The translations under genes and the position numbers were made by a program. The notes under the pieces were generated by a model that worked only from the letters and a program-made list of their open reading frames with translations, ran no database searches and was not told the DNA's origin. 30,748 nucleotides of DNA from Coriobacteriaceae bacterium (lineage in GTDB: Bacteria; Actinomycetota; Coriobacteriia; Coriobacteriales; Eggerthellaceae): contig SFII01000004.1 in NCBI GenBank assembly GCA_004555335.1, forward strand, positions 1-30,748. Direction: 5' to 3'. Position 1 is the stretch's first letter, and each line of letters starts with the position of its first letter. Positions 18,616 through 26,062 of this stretch are shown here, one piece after another.

Positions 18616-19033
18616 GGAAGACCGCGTTCCCTTCGATATCCGGGCCGTCCTCGATCAGCTTCGACATGATATAGGTGGCGCTGATGACGGTCGAAACGCC
18701 CAGCTTCTTGAAGATGGGGACGTTGCGCGGATTATAGGCCGTGCAGATCTGACGGCGCACGTTGAAGTAGTAGCGTGCCATCTGGCAGATGACCAGGTTG
18801 TCGGCATCGACGTCGCTCAGCGCGATGATGATGTCGAAGCCCTCGATGTCGGCATCGTCCAAAACGAAGCGCTTGGTGGCATCGCCGCAGATGACAGGCA
18901 CGTCATGACGAGAAGCGAAACGCTCGCACCACCTGCGGTCGGCGTTGATGACGACCACTTCGTTGCCCGCCTCCAAAAGGGATTCGACCAGGTAATCGGT
19001 TCGGGAGCGCCCTCCCGCAATGGCAACACGCAT
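18608..19033 (-). CDS. trkA: Single-domain TrkA/KTN protein, atypical nucleotide motif
   Basis: The 141-residue protein is one RCK-N (TrkA_N) Rossmann unit with no RCK-C domain after it. The first strand and loop read VAIAGGRSRTDYLVESL, so the usual GxGxxG nucleotide signature is broken. The acidic residue after strand 2 (VINADRR) and the CGDATK segment remain. It may bind nucleotide differently or act as a structural partner of the canonical TrkA-N protein encoded 11 nt upstream. GAGGGGG lies 5 nt before the ATG. It overlaps trkH by 8 nt. In the complex it would form part of the cytoplasmic gating ring under TrkH. Confidence 0.87.
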   Translation of the reverse strand: MRVAIAGGRSRTDYLVESLLEAGNEVVVINADRRWCERFASRHDVPVICGDATKRFVLDDADIEGFDIIIALSDVDADNLVICQMARYYFNVRRQICTAYNPRNVPIFKKLGVSTVISATYIMSKLIEDGPDIEGNAVFHV

Positions 19034-19044
19034 CCAAACCCCCT

Positions 19045-19464
19045 CTACGAAATCCTTGCCGCACGGCAGAATTCTGCAAGGCAGATGGCGTGGGGGCAGA
19101 TGGGCTCGACCGTGCTCTCGTCAAGCAGGCCGATCAGGTCCTCGTCCTCTATGCGGGCAAAGACCCTTTCCGTTCCGTACACCTCGCGGGCGATGCGCCC
19201 GACGAAGTAATTGATCGAATCCTCGCCCGTGCATGCGGCGAGCAGGCACGCCTCGCGCACCCCATGCTCTTCCAGTACCGTCACGTCGGAGCCGTCGCCT
19301 AGCACCATTTCCCCGCCGAAGCGGGAAGCGAAGCCATTGAAGGCCGACGCGTCCTTGTCGATGGCGGTAACGGAATAACCCACCGATGACAGCTTTTCGG
19401 CAACTGCGGATCCGAAATCGCCGCAACCGACAACCACCGCGCGCCGTATCCGGAACAAACCCAT
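19045..19464 (-). CDS. trkA: Single-domain TrkA/KTN protein, canonical nucleotide motif
   Basis: The 139-residue RCK-N protein has an intact dinucleotide motif VVVGCGDFGSAVAEKL and an acidic residue after strand 2 (TAIDKD), followed by LGDGSDVTVL. It should bind NAD(H) or ATP/ADP and gate the TrkH pore. No RCK-C domain follows. The start is taken as ATG at 19464, with GGAGG 5 nt upstream; a GTG at 19470 directly abuts that site and is less likely. It is the first gene of the potassium operon. A TATAAT box lies 30 nt upstream. Confidence 0.9.
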   Translation of the reverse strand: MGLFRIRRAVVVGCGDFGSAVAEKLSSVGYSVTAIDKDASAFNGFASRFGGEMVLGDGSDVTVLEEHGVREACLLAACTGEDSINYFVGRIAREVYGTERVFARIEDEDLIGLLDESTVEPICPHAICLAEFCRAARIS

Positions 19465-19493
19465 TTCCACCTCCGTTCTTCGTAAACGGACTA

Positions 19494-19499
19494 ATTATA
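19494..19499 (-). promoter_or_regulatory. Probable -10 box of the trkA-trkH operon
   Basis: A perfect TATAAT on the minus strand, 29 nt before the chosen trkA start, would give a very short leader. No good -35 is visible at 16-18 bp (GGCAAT is the best). Confidence 0.45.
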
Positions 19500-19546
19500 G
19501 AAATGGCCGTATAAAGATTGCCTTAATATCAGATAACGTAATCGCC

Positions 19547-19676
19547 GAGCCTTACGGGGCTCCTTCGAATAGAACCGGGTGTCTGCACCCCCGCACTGAA
19601 GCACCCGCTCCAAGCCTGCCGGCCCGGGGCGGGTACCTTGATTCGATAGCGAATGCGGTTCCATCCTGGCAGCAGG
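19547..19676. ncRNA. Candidate multibranched structured RNA between mazG and trkA
   Basis: The 234-bp gap has no credible gene but an unusual set of nested inverted repeats. A 6-bp closing stem (19572-19577 with 19656-19661) encloses a 5-bp hairpin with a four-base loop (19577-19581 with 19586-19590, sharing one base with the closing stem), a 6-bp stem (19603-19608 with 19629-19634) and a 5-bp hairpin with a four-base loop (19641-19645 with 19650-19654). Outside it lie hairpins at 19547-19562 and 19665-19676. It was not recognised as tRNA, SRP RNA, 6S or a known riboswitch. Because the trkA -10 box lies downstream on the minus strand, it is unlikely to be the trkA leader. The strand is unknown. 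GC-rich DNA can form such stems by chance. Confidence 0.35.
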
Positions 19677-19704
19677 GCCGCCTACAGCCTCTTTCGCGAA
19701 GTTG

Positions 19705-20613
19705 CTAATCCAAGTCACGTTTCGCCTGCTGCCAGAGCTCTTCCAGGCCGTCGATTCCGAAGTCGTCCAGGTCCTTGCCCTGCTCGTACGCAGCGCGCTC
19801 CATGGCCTCCCAACGGCGGCGGAACTTGGCGCACGCGCGGCGCAGGCAGCTTTCCGCATCCAGATGCTCCTTGCGTGCCACGTTGACCAGGGAAAACAGG
19901 ATGTCGCCGAATTCCATCTCCGCCTCTTCGCTGCGCGGGGGCGCGGCCTTGAACTCCTGAACCTCTTCGGCGACCTTGTCCCAGACATCATCGACGGTTT
20001 CCCATTCGAAACCCTTCGACACCGCCTTGCGGGAGATTTCCTGCGCTTCCATCAGGGCAGGCTGCGCATGGGATACATCTTCCATCAAGCCGCGGGGAGC
20101 ACACGGGTCCAAACCCGCAGCCGCGCGCTTTTCGGCGCGCTGGGCATCCTTCAGGCGCTTTTCGTGACCCTTGATGAAATCCCAGAGGTCTTCCACCTCG
20201 TCGGCACCCTTGGCCTGCGCCTCGTCCAAGCCCAGTGCCGCGAAGGACGCTTCGGCGCCATAGATATGGGGGTGGCGGCGGATGATCTTCTCGCTCACGT
20301 CATGCGCGACGTCCTCGATGGTGAACTCCCCCGCATCGGCCGCGATCTGCGCCTGCAGCACCACTTCCAAGAGCACGTCGCCCAATTCTTCGCGCATATG
20401 GTCGACATCGCCCTCTTCGATGGCGGCAACCGCCTCGAAGGCTTCTTCCAGCATGTTCTTGGCGATGGACTGATGGGTCTGCTTCAGATCCCAAGGGCAG
20501 CCATTCGGCGAGCGCAGGTCTGCGATGATCTGCACGAAACGGTCGAATTCCGGATGGCGGCTCGTCGTTTCGGCGGTGGGAACTGGAAAATAGCGCTGTC
20601 CTTCTTCCGGCAT
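19705..20613 (-). CDS. mazG: Nucleoside triphosphate pyrophosphohydrolase MazG
   Basis: The 302-residue protein has two MazG all-alpha units. The first (about residues 20-130) holds GCPWDLKQTH, EEAFEAVAAIEEGD and EELGDVLLEVVLQ, whose Glu/Asp residues bind Mg2+. The second (about 205-280) holds EEVQEFKAA and EMEFGDILFSLVNVAR. MazG hydrolyses NTPs to NMP plus pyrophosphate and limits mutagenic nucleotides or (p)ppGpp. The ATG is chosen for its strong AGGAGG 5 nt upstream. The length slightly exceeds E. coli MazG (263), mainly through an Ala/Glu-rich insert between the units. The upstream gap holds a terminator for the neighbouring gene and a TATAGT -10-like site at 20653-20648 with no clear -35. 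Confidence 0.94.
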   Translation of the reverse strand: MPEEGQRYFPVPTAETTSRHPEFDRFVQIIADLRSPNGCPWDLKQTHQSIAKNMLEEAFEAVAAIEEGDVDHMREELGDVLLEVVLQAQIAADAGEFTIEDVAHDVSEKIIRRHPHIYGAEASFAALGLDEAQAKGADEVEDLWDFIKGHEKRLKDAQRAEKRAAAGLDPCAPRGLMEDVSHAQPALMEAQEISRKAVSKGFEWETVDDVWDKVAEEVQEFKAAPPRSEEAEMEFGDILFSLVNVARKEHLDAESCLRRACAKFRRRWEAMERAAYEQGKDLDDFGIDGLEELWQQAKRDLD

Positions 20614-20657
20614 GGAAACCTCCTCATAGCAATATCCGTCCCGAAGAACTATACGAC

Positions 20658-20693
20658 AAAGAAAAGACCACCCGCCCCTGAGGGAGCGGGTGG
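20658..20693 (-). terminator. Intrinsic terminator downstream of the YkvI-type gene
   Basis: Perfect 8-bp arms (20686-20693 with 20668-20675) are followed on the minus strand by TCTTTTCTTT. It lies about 150 nt after the transporter stop and just before the mazG leader. Nothing else was seen in 20694-20840. Confidence 0.85.
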
Positions 20694-20840
20694 CGCAATG
20701 AAACATATCCGGCCAAGGACGCCTCCGGCAGATCCGTGCCTTACGCAATTGTTTTTTGGGGAGAGGAAGGGAGAACGCAATGCCCCAGCCCGCCTACCGC
20801 GTCCTTTGCGGATCCGGAATAGGCTTGAAGGCGAGCGTCC

Positions 20841-21983
20841 TTACGCCCCCTCGTATTCGACTTTGCCGGAACCCTGGGCAAGCCGCTCCTTCGCACGCCT
20901 TCCCTTGATCTTCAGGCGCACGTCATGGACGATCATGAAGGCGACCAGGATGAATCCCAGATAGCCGTTCATGCCGTAGAGCACGTTGACCAGCGCGGTG
21001 TAAGGCAAGAAGCAGGCGATGATGCAACCGACCACACCGCCGATAACGATGAACATCCTATAGCGGGGGGTTCCCTCTTCGGCAACGCGGCCGATGCCGG
21101 TCCACAGAAGCGGCACCGAGGTGGTGTAGATACCGAAGAAGACCACCACCGCGAATACCTGGGCAAGCGCAGGCGAGATATTGCCGGCAAGCACCAAGGC
21201 GGGAATGTCGGCTGCAGCGGTCTGATCGATACTGGAAATGAGCGCAACGCATGCCAGGGCCGCAACCGCGAACACGCACACCGCGGAAAGGACCACGCCC
21301 AGGTTGATTTCGACGGCACGGTTCTTCGCTCCCAGTTCTGCCAGGAAGGTGGCGAACCACAGGATGACGAAGCCGGCATAGGACGCGCCCGCAGCAAGCG
21401 GATTGCCGCCGCCGACCTGGTTCACCTGGTACTTGCCCGCATCGAGCGCGGCAGCCCCTTCCGCAAAACCGGAACCCTGGGTGACGCAGGTCCAGACGGA
21501 TACCAGCAGGACCAGGGCGATGATGATGGGGCCCACCTTGCTGAGCGCCCCTACGATGCCCTTCAGGCCGAACAGCGCCGTGCCCACCACCACAACGGTC
21601 AGGATAATGGCGCCCACTCCGTTGGGAAGGCCCCACTGCTGGGTCACCGTGGAATTGGCCCCACCGCACATGACGATGAAGCAGACGTAGCAGAAGAATG
21701 CGGAAAAGTAGTCGTAGAAGGTTCCGACGTACTTGCCGCAATAATGCTTGTAGATGTCGCCACCGCGCTTCAGCTTCAAGCGCGATCCATTCGTGGCGAA
21801 AGAGATGTTCGTGTACAGATAGATTACCGCCGCAACCGCGATCACCACCCAGAACAGGGATCCATAAGAGGCCTCGTACTGCATGACCTCCTGCATCGTG
21901 GCAAATCCGGCTCCGATGTAAAACGCAATGCATGCACCGCACAGCGCCGCGACGGAAGCGATACTGATCGCCGCCTTCTTCAT
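20841..21983 (-). CDS. YkvI-type APC-superfamily membrane transporter
   Basis: The 380-residue integral membrane protein has about ten or eleven hydrophobic segments. The first is followed by GAGFATMQEVMQY, which matches the GAGFA-x-x-E motif of the YkvI family of amino acid-polyamine-organocation transporters. The motif breaks the first helix around the substrate site. The substrate is unknown; an amino acid or similar small compound is likely from the superfamily. The reading frame extends 39 codons further up, but the ATG at 21983 has AGGAGG 5 nt upstream and begins MKKAAISIAS just before the first membrane segment. It stands alone, with a 657-bp upstream gap and its own terminator. Confidence 0.85.
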   Translation of the reverse strand: MKKAAISIASVAALCGACIAFYIGAGFATMQEVMQYEASYGSLFWVVIAVAAVIYLYTNISFATNGSRLKLKRGGDIYKHYCGKYVGTFYDYFSAFFCYVCFIVMCGGANSTVTQQWGLPNGVGAIILTVVVVGTALFGLKGIVGALSKVGPIIIALVLLVSVWTCVTQGSGFAEGAAALDAGKYQVNQVGGGNPLAAGASYAGFVILWFATFLAELGAKNRAVEINLGVVLSAVCVFAVAALACVALISSIDQTAAADIPALVLAGNISPALAQVFAVVVFFGIYTTSVPLLWTGIGRVAEEGTPRYRMFIVIGGVVGCIIACFLPYTALVNVLYGMNGYLGFILVAFMIVHDVRLKIKGRRAKERLAQGSGKVEYEGA

Positions 21984-22100
21984 CCATTCCTCCTTCGAGC
22001 ACCAAATGAAGGATTCTTCTTTTCTTCCTTCGAACCAATATCGAAAAGATGCGGGGTGCCGGCGAAGGCGGCGAAACCCGCCACCCAAACCCGCAACCAT

Positions 22101-22136
22101 GCCGATAAGAACGCGCGCGAACGCATTCTTATCGGC
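22101..22136. repeat. Inverted repeat with 11-bp arms
   Basis: The arm GCCGATAAGAA (22101-22111) is perfectly repeated in inverse at 22126-22136, with a 14-nt CG-rich loop that can pair further. There is no T tract on either side. It lies about 120 nt before the YkvI-type start and may be an operator or leader hairpin. Confidence 0.6.
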
Positions 22137-22331
22137 CGCAGATCCAGGTCAGGGCGCAAGGTCCCTTGCACGCACCGGTCCCCAGGCAAAGGCGGCTGCA
22201 GAAAGCCGGATGGCCGCATCCGCCCCGCGGGAGCAAAACGAAGGACCACAACCGGCAGCCGGCCCGAGTGCGGTTTGCCGCAACACCGACGCACCGAAAA
22301 GCACGCTTCCCCCAGAGGCAACCCTTGCAAC

Positions 22332-22384
22332 CGGACACTGGCATACCCGGACGAAGAGCCCCGACACGGACACTGGCATACCCG
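22332..22384. repeat. Two direct copies of an 18-bp repeat
   Basis: CGGACACTGGCATACCCG occurs at 22332-22349 and exactly again at 22367-22384, a period of 35 bp (about three and a third helical turns). Only two copies are present. Confidence 0.75.
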
Positions 22385-22596
22385 TATCGGTTTCCCCACA
22401 GGAAAGCCGAAGCTCATGCCTCCCTTGTATCATCGAAATCGGAAAGGATAAATAGTCAAAATCGGAAACGCCCGAAAAACTTTCCCAACGGTTTCGGGCT
22501 AATGGAGAACCGAATCGGACCCGATTCCGCATCGGTTTTGCCTATCCCGGCACGAAAACCCCTTTCGAAAAAAATCCTTCTTTTCGAAAAAATCCC

Positions 22597-22624
22597 TTGA
22601 CCCGAACCGAAATGCTGATAATAT
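22597..22624 (+). promoter_or_regulatory. Promoter of tRNA-Ala
   Basis: TTGACC (22597-22602), a 16-bp spacer and TAATAT (22619-22624) place the transcription start a few bases before the tRNA. A-rich sequence upstream may act as an UP element. Confidence 0.8.
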
Positions 22625-22640
22625 AGTCGTTGCACTTTTC

Positions 22641-22716
22641 GGGGCATTAGCTCAGCTGGGAGAGCGCATGACTGGCAGTCATGAGGTCAGGGGTTCGATC
22701 CCCCTATGCTCCACCA
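22641..22716 (+). tRNA. tRNA-Ala (anticodon GGC)
   Basis: A complete 76-nt cloverleaf with encoded CCA. The 7-bp acceptor stem contains the G3:U70 pair that defines alanine tRNAs. The D arm is GCTC/GAGC; the anticodon stem CATGA/TCATG holds loop CTGGCAG, giving anticodon GGC for GCC/GCU codons; the T arm is AGGGG-TTCGATC-CCCCT. The discriminator base is A73. Confidence 0.98.
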
Positions 22717-22723
22717 AATTTCC

Positions 22724-22750
22724 AAGGCCGGCTTCACAGCCGGCCTTTTT
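22724..22750 (+). terminator. Intrinsic terminator after tRNA-Ala
   Basis: Perfect 10-bp arms (22724-22733 with 22738-22747) with loop TCAC end in a run of five T residues, 7 nt after the tRNA. It separates the tRNA from engB, though some readthrough may feed engB, which has no clear promoter of its own. Confidence 0.92.
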
Positions 22751-22801
22751 CATGATAAGCACGTGCACGCAATGCTGCCCGACGCGAAAACGGAGGACAC
22801 T

Positions 22802-23458
22802 ATGAACCTGAACAAAGCGAGCTTCACCGCCGCCTACGGCACCATCGAGCAGGTCCCTACATCCCTCAATCCCGAAATCACCTTCGTAGGCAGGTCCAAT
22901 GTGGGCAAGTCCTCCATCATGAACAAGATCTTCAACCGCAAGGGCCTGGTGAAGGTATCCTCCACCCCCGGCAAGACCACCACCATCAATTTCTTCAAGG
23001 TCCCCGACGGCTCCAAGCAGGTGGACTTCATCGACTTGCCGGGCTATGGATACGCGAAGGTGGGCGGCAACGACCGTTCGCGTTGGAGCAAGCTCATCGA
23101 GGGCTACTTCGAGCAGAACCGCTGGTTCGCCCTCACGGTGGTGCTCATCGACATCCGCCACGACGTGAGCAAGCTCGACATCCAGATGGTCGACTACCTG
23201 GTGCAGCACGAAATCCCCTTCATCATCGTCTTCACCAAGTCCGACAAGCTGAGCCGCGCCCAGCAGAAGCGCCAGATCCCCAACCTGTGCCGCCAGCTCA
23301 GCAATGCCGGCGACGCCTTTGTCATGTCCTGCTCTTCGCTGAAGGGCGACGGCGTGGAGGATCTGCGCCATGTCCTGGCAGACGCCGTCAAGCAGGCACG
23401 CGACGCCGGCAACCCCGTCTTCCAGGGGAAGAAGGCTGACGGGGAAAATAACGAATAG
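22802..23458 (+). CDS. engB: Ribosome biogenesis GTP-binding protein EngB (YihA/YsxC)
   Basis: The 218-residue TRAFAC GTPase has G1 GRSNVGKSS, the STPGKT region (G2), G3 DLPGYGYAKV, G4 TKSD and a G5-like CSSLKG. This is the EngB/YsxC/YihA pattern. The protein takes part in late assembly of the 50S ribosomal subunit. The reading frame extends upstream into the tRNA terminator, but the ATG at 22802 has GGAGG 5 nt upstream and matches the usual N terminus. It converges on metH. Confidence 0.96.
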   Translation: MNLNKASFTAAYGTIEQVPTSLNPEITFVGRSNVGKSSIMNKIFNRKGLVKVSSTPGKTTTINFFKVPDGSKQVDFIDLPGYGYAKVGGNDRSRWSKLIEGYFEQNRWFALTVVLIDIRHDVSKLDIQMVDYLVQHEIPFIIVFTKSDKLSRAQQKRQIPNLCRQLSNAGDAFVMSCSSLKGDGVEDLRHVLADAVKQARDAGNPVFQGKKADGENNE

Positions 23459-23483
23459 GGCCGCCGGTTTACACCAACGGCCC
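23458..23483. terminator. Weak hairpin between convergent engB and metH
   Basis: A 6-bp stem (23458-23463 with 23478-23483) starts at the last base of the engB stop. There is no T run on either strand, so it may be only a weak bidirectional stop. Confidence 0.3.
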
Positions 23484-23512
23484 CAGGATGCTCATCGTAT
23501 CGCCAACCGGAT

Positions 23513-25993
23513 CTAGCCGATTTCCCCCGCGAAGAATCGCTGGGCGATCGTAGCGGCACCCGCCGCATCGCGACTGTAGAAATCCGACCCGATCATCTTG
23601 GCGTATTCCTCGTTCAAGACGGCACCGCCGACCATGACGCGGCACTGGGGAGCCTGCTCGCGCAACACTTGGATGGTTTCCTCCATGCCGCGCACCGTGG
23701 TGGTCATGAGCGCGGAAAGCCCCACCAAACGGACGTCATGCTCGCGAACCGCCTGGACGACGCGTTCGGGATCGACATCGCGACCCAGGTCGATGACGTC
23801 GAAACCGTAGTTCTCCAACAGCATCTTCACGATGTTCTTGCCGATATCGTGGATATCGCCCTTCACCGTCGCGACGATGATGCGCCCCTTCCCCTCGCCT
23901 TCGGCAGCGGGTGCGAGCTCCTTCACGATATCGAAGCCCACCTTCACCGCCTCGGCCGAGGCCATGAGCTGGGGAAGGAAGAACTCGCCGCTTTCGAATA
24001 GCTCGCCCACCTCGTCCAGGATGGGGATGAAGTAGCCGTTGATCAGATCGAGCGGATCGTGTGTCTGCAGCAAGCGCCTGGTTTCTTCCTCCATCTGCCC
24101 TTTGCGGCCGGTCAGCACCAGATGGCGCACCTCGGCCCCGTCTTCGGGCACGCGCGAGACGCTCTCGGGCAGATCGTCATCGTCGTCATCGCCTTCGGTA
24201 GCGGGCTGCTTTTCAGCAGGAACGGCCGCCGCCAAGACCGGGACCTTATAGGGATCTTCCCACTGGGCGTAATCGGCGATGAAGCCCGTCGAACCCTCGT
24301 CCTGGCCGTTCAGCACGCGGGTGGCGGCGATGACGTCGCGGTAGCGCTCCGACTTGGGGTTGATGATGGGCAGGTCCAAGCCTGCGCCGATAGCACTCGC
24401 CAGGAAGGTGGAGTTGAGCAGGTCGCGCTGGGGCAGGCCGAAGCTGATGTTCGAAACGCCCAGCATGGTGCGCACCCCCAGCTCGCGCTTCACGCGGCTG
24501 ATCGCACGGAGGATTTCCACCACTTGGGACTGGTTGGTCGATGCGGACATCGCCAGGCAGTCGATCACCACGTCCTCGCGGGGAATGCCGTGCTCTTCGG
24601 CAGCCTGCACGATGCGGCGCGCAAGCTCGAAACGCTCGTCCGCCGTAGGCGGGATTCCCTGCTCGTCCAGGGTAAGGCCCACCACCGCGCAGCCGTTGCG
24701 CTTCACGATGGGAAGGATCGCATCGAGCACCTCGCGCTTGGCGCTCACGGAGTTAACCAGCGCCTTGCCGCTGTAGCGGCGGGTAGCGCGCTCGATAGCC
24801 TGCGGATCGCCGGAATCGACCTGCAAGGGCAAGGGGCATACGCCTTGGATCAGATCGACCGCCTGCGCCATCACGGCAGGCTCGTCGATTTCGGGCAGGC
24901 CCACGTTCACATCCAGCAGATCGGCACCGTTTTCCTGCTGCTCGATCGCCTCGTTCAGCAGGTAATCCATATTGCCGGAGCGCAGGGCCTCCTGCAGCTT
25001 GGGCTTGCCGGTGGGGTTGATGCGCTCGCCCACGACGGCGATCTGGGCGCTGCCGGCATCAAGCACGAGCGCACGCTGCGAACTGGACAGCGCGAAAGCG
25101 CCCTCATAGGCGCAAGGAGCGGGAACGCGCCCGTCCACAAGCTCTGCCAGTCGGGAAATGTATTCGGGGTTGGTACCGCAGCATCCACCGATCACGGTAA
25201 CGCCGGCATCCAGGAGGGCACGTGCCGCCTGCGCATAATCGTCCGGGGAGATATCGAACACGGTCACGCCGTCTTCCACGCGGGGCAGGCCGGCATTCGC
25301 CTGGACCATCAAGGGCACGCGCGAAAGCGGCGCCATGCGGCGGGCGAGTCCCGCAAGAGCGTCGGGGCCGAGCGAGCAGTTGATTCCCAGCGCCTGCACG
25401 CCCAGGGCGGAAAGCGTGATCGCCGCAACTTCGGGGGTGGTTCCCAAGAAGGTCCTGCCATCTTCGCCGAAGGTCATGGTGGCGAACACGGGCAGATCGC
25501 AATGCTCGCGGACCGCAAGCACCGCTGCCTTGGCCTCGAGCAGGTCCGCCATGGTCTCGATGATCACCAGATCGGCGCCGGAAGCCTGGATGGCACGGGC
25601 CTGTTCGGCGAACAGGTCGTACGCCTCCTCGAAGTCCATCGTGCCCATCGGGGCGAGCAAAGCCCCCGTGGGACCCACATCGGCGGCGACGTAGCGTGCG
25701 CCCGATTCGCGTGCGCACTTCACCGCCGCCGCGAATACCTCGTCAACGCTCGCGGCATCGCCCAGCTTCAGGGAGTTCGCCCCGAAGGTATTGGTGGTAA
25801 CCACCTGGCTGCCGGCTTCGACGTATGCCCTGTGGATCTGGGTGATCTTCTGGGGCTCGGTCAGGTTCAGCAGCTCCGGAAGCTCTCCGGCAAGCAAGCC
25901 GGCTGCCTGCATCATCGTTCCCATGGCACCGTCGAACAGCAGATAGGCCTGGCCGTCAAGCACCTGCTGCAGATGCCGATCCTTCACTCGCAT
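23513..25993 (-). CDS. metH: Cobalamin-dependent methionine synthase, short form without reactivation domain
   Basis: MetH transfers the methyl group of 5-methyl-THF to homocysteine through B12. The 826-residue protein has the homocysteine-binding barrel (residues 1 to about 300) with zinc cysteines in GINCSLGPD and GGCCGTNPEY. The pterin-binding barrel (about 315-580) starts at GERINPTGKPKL. A very acidic linker (EGDDDDDD, about residue 600) precedes the cap and B12-binding modules (about 630-826) with the cobalt-ligand motif GDIHDIGKN. It stops there; the C-terminal AdoMet-binding activation domain of E. coli-type MetH (about 1,230 residues) is absent. That domain is encoded separately, 69 bp upstream. 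AGAAAGG precedes the ATG. It is the last gene of the metF operon. Confidence 0.95.
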   Translation of the reverse strand: MRVKDRHLQQVLDGQAYLLFDGAMGTMMQAAGLLAGELPELLNLTEPQKITQIHRAYVEAGSQVVTTNTFGANSLKLGDAASVDEVFAAAVKCARESGARYVAADVGPTGALLAPMGTMDFEEAYDLFAEQARAIQASGADLVIIETMADLLEAKAAVLAVREHCDLPVFATMTFGEDGRTFLGTTPEVAAITLSALGVQALGINCSLGPDALAGLARRMAPLSRVPLMVQANAGLPRVEDGVTVFDISPDDYAQAARALLDAGVTVIGGCCGTNPEYISRLAELVDGRVPAPCAYEGAFALSSSQRALVLDAGSAQIAVVGERINPTGKPKLQEALRSGNMDYLLNEAIEQQENGADLLDVNVGLPEIDEPAVMAQAVDLIQGVCPLPLQVDSGDPQAIERATRRYSGKALVNSVSAKREVLDAILPIVKRNGCAVVGLTLDEQGIPPTADERFELARRIVQAAEEHGIPREDVVIDCLAMSASTNQSQVVEILRAISRVKRELGVRTMLGVSNISFGLPQRDLLNSTFLASAIGAGLDLPIINPKSERYRDVIAATRVLNGQDEGSTGFIADYAQWEDPYKVPVLAAAVPAEKQPATEGDDDDDDLPESVSRVPEDGAEVRHLVLTGRKGQMEEETRRLLQTHDPLDLINGYFIPILDEVGELFESGEFFLPQLMASAEAVKVGFDIVKELAPAAEGEGKGRIIVATVKGDIHDIGKNIVKMLLENYGFDVIDLGRDVDPERVVQAVREHDVRLVGLSALMTTTVRGMEETIQVLREQAPQCRVMVGGAVLNEEYAKMIGSDFYSRDAAGAATIAQRFFAGEIG

Positions 25994-26062
25994 GGAACAA
26001 CCTTTCTTATCTCAATCGCCTTCCGAGGCATCCCGACGATTCCCCGCGCCCGGACGAGGGCC

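Larger units (their letters stand above)
21984..22596. other. Gene-free intergenic region upstream of the YkvI-type gene
   Basis: No frame here has convincing coding character; short frames on both strands are Cys/Pro/Arg-rich shadows. The stretch holds an 11-bp-arm inverted repeat (22101-22136), a near-palindrome GCAAGG-TC-CCTTGC (22156-22169), two 18-bp direct repeats (22332-22384), inverted repeats 22470-22477/22492-22499 and 22512-22518/22521-22527, and two similar A-rich TTTCGAAAAAA blocks just before the tRNA promoter. The right third is clearly richer in A+T than neighbouring genes. Confidence 0.6.

Noticed and set aside
19547..19704. c-di-AMP (ydaO) riboswitch or SRP RNA in the gap before the trk operon
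   Set aside because: The context is tempting, but the conserved core blocks of the ydaO element and the GGAAG tetraloop region of SRP RNA are not visible on either strand.
22332..22384. CRISPR array
   Set aside because: Only two 18-bp copies with one 17-bp gap and no cas genes; units are too short.
21984..22450. Short coding frames in the gap upstream of the YkvI-type gene
   Set aside because: Frames on both strands give Cys/Pro/Arg-rich sequences without domain logic, and they overlap inverted and direct repeats. One at 22417 on the minus strand has a plausible ribosome binding site, but its protein looks random.
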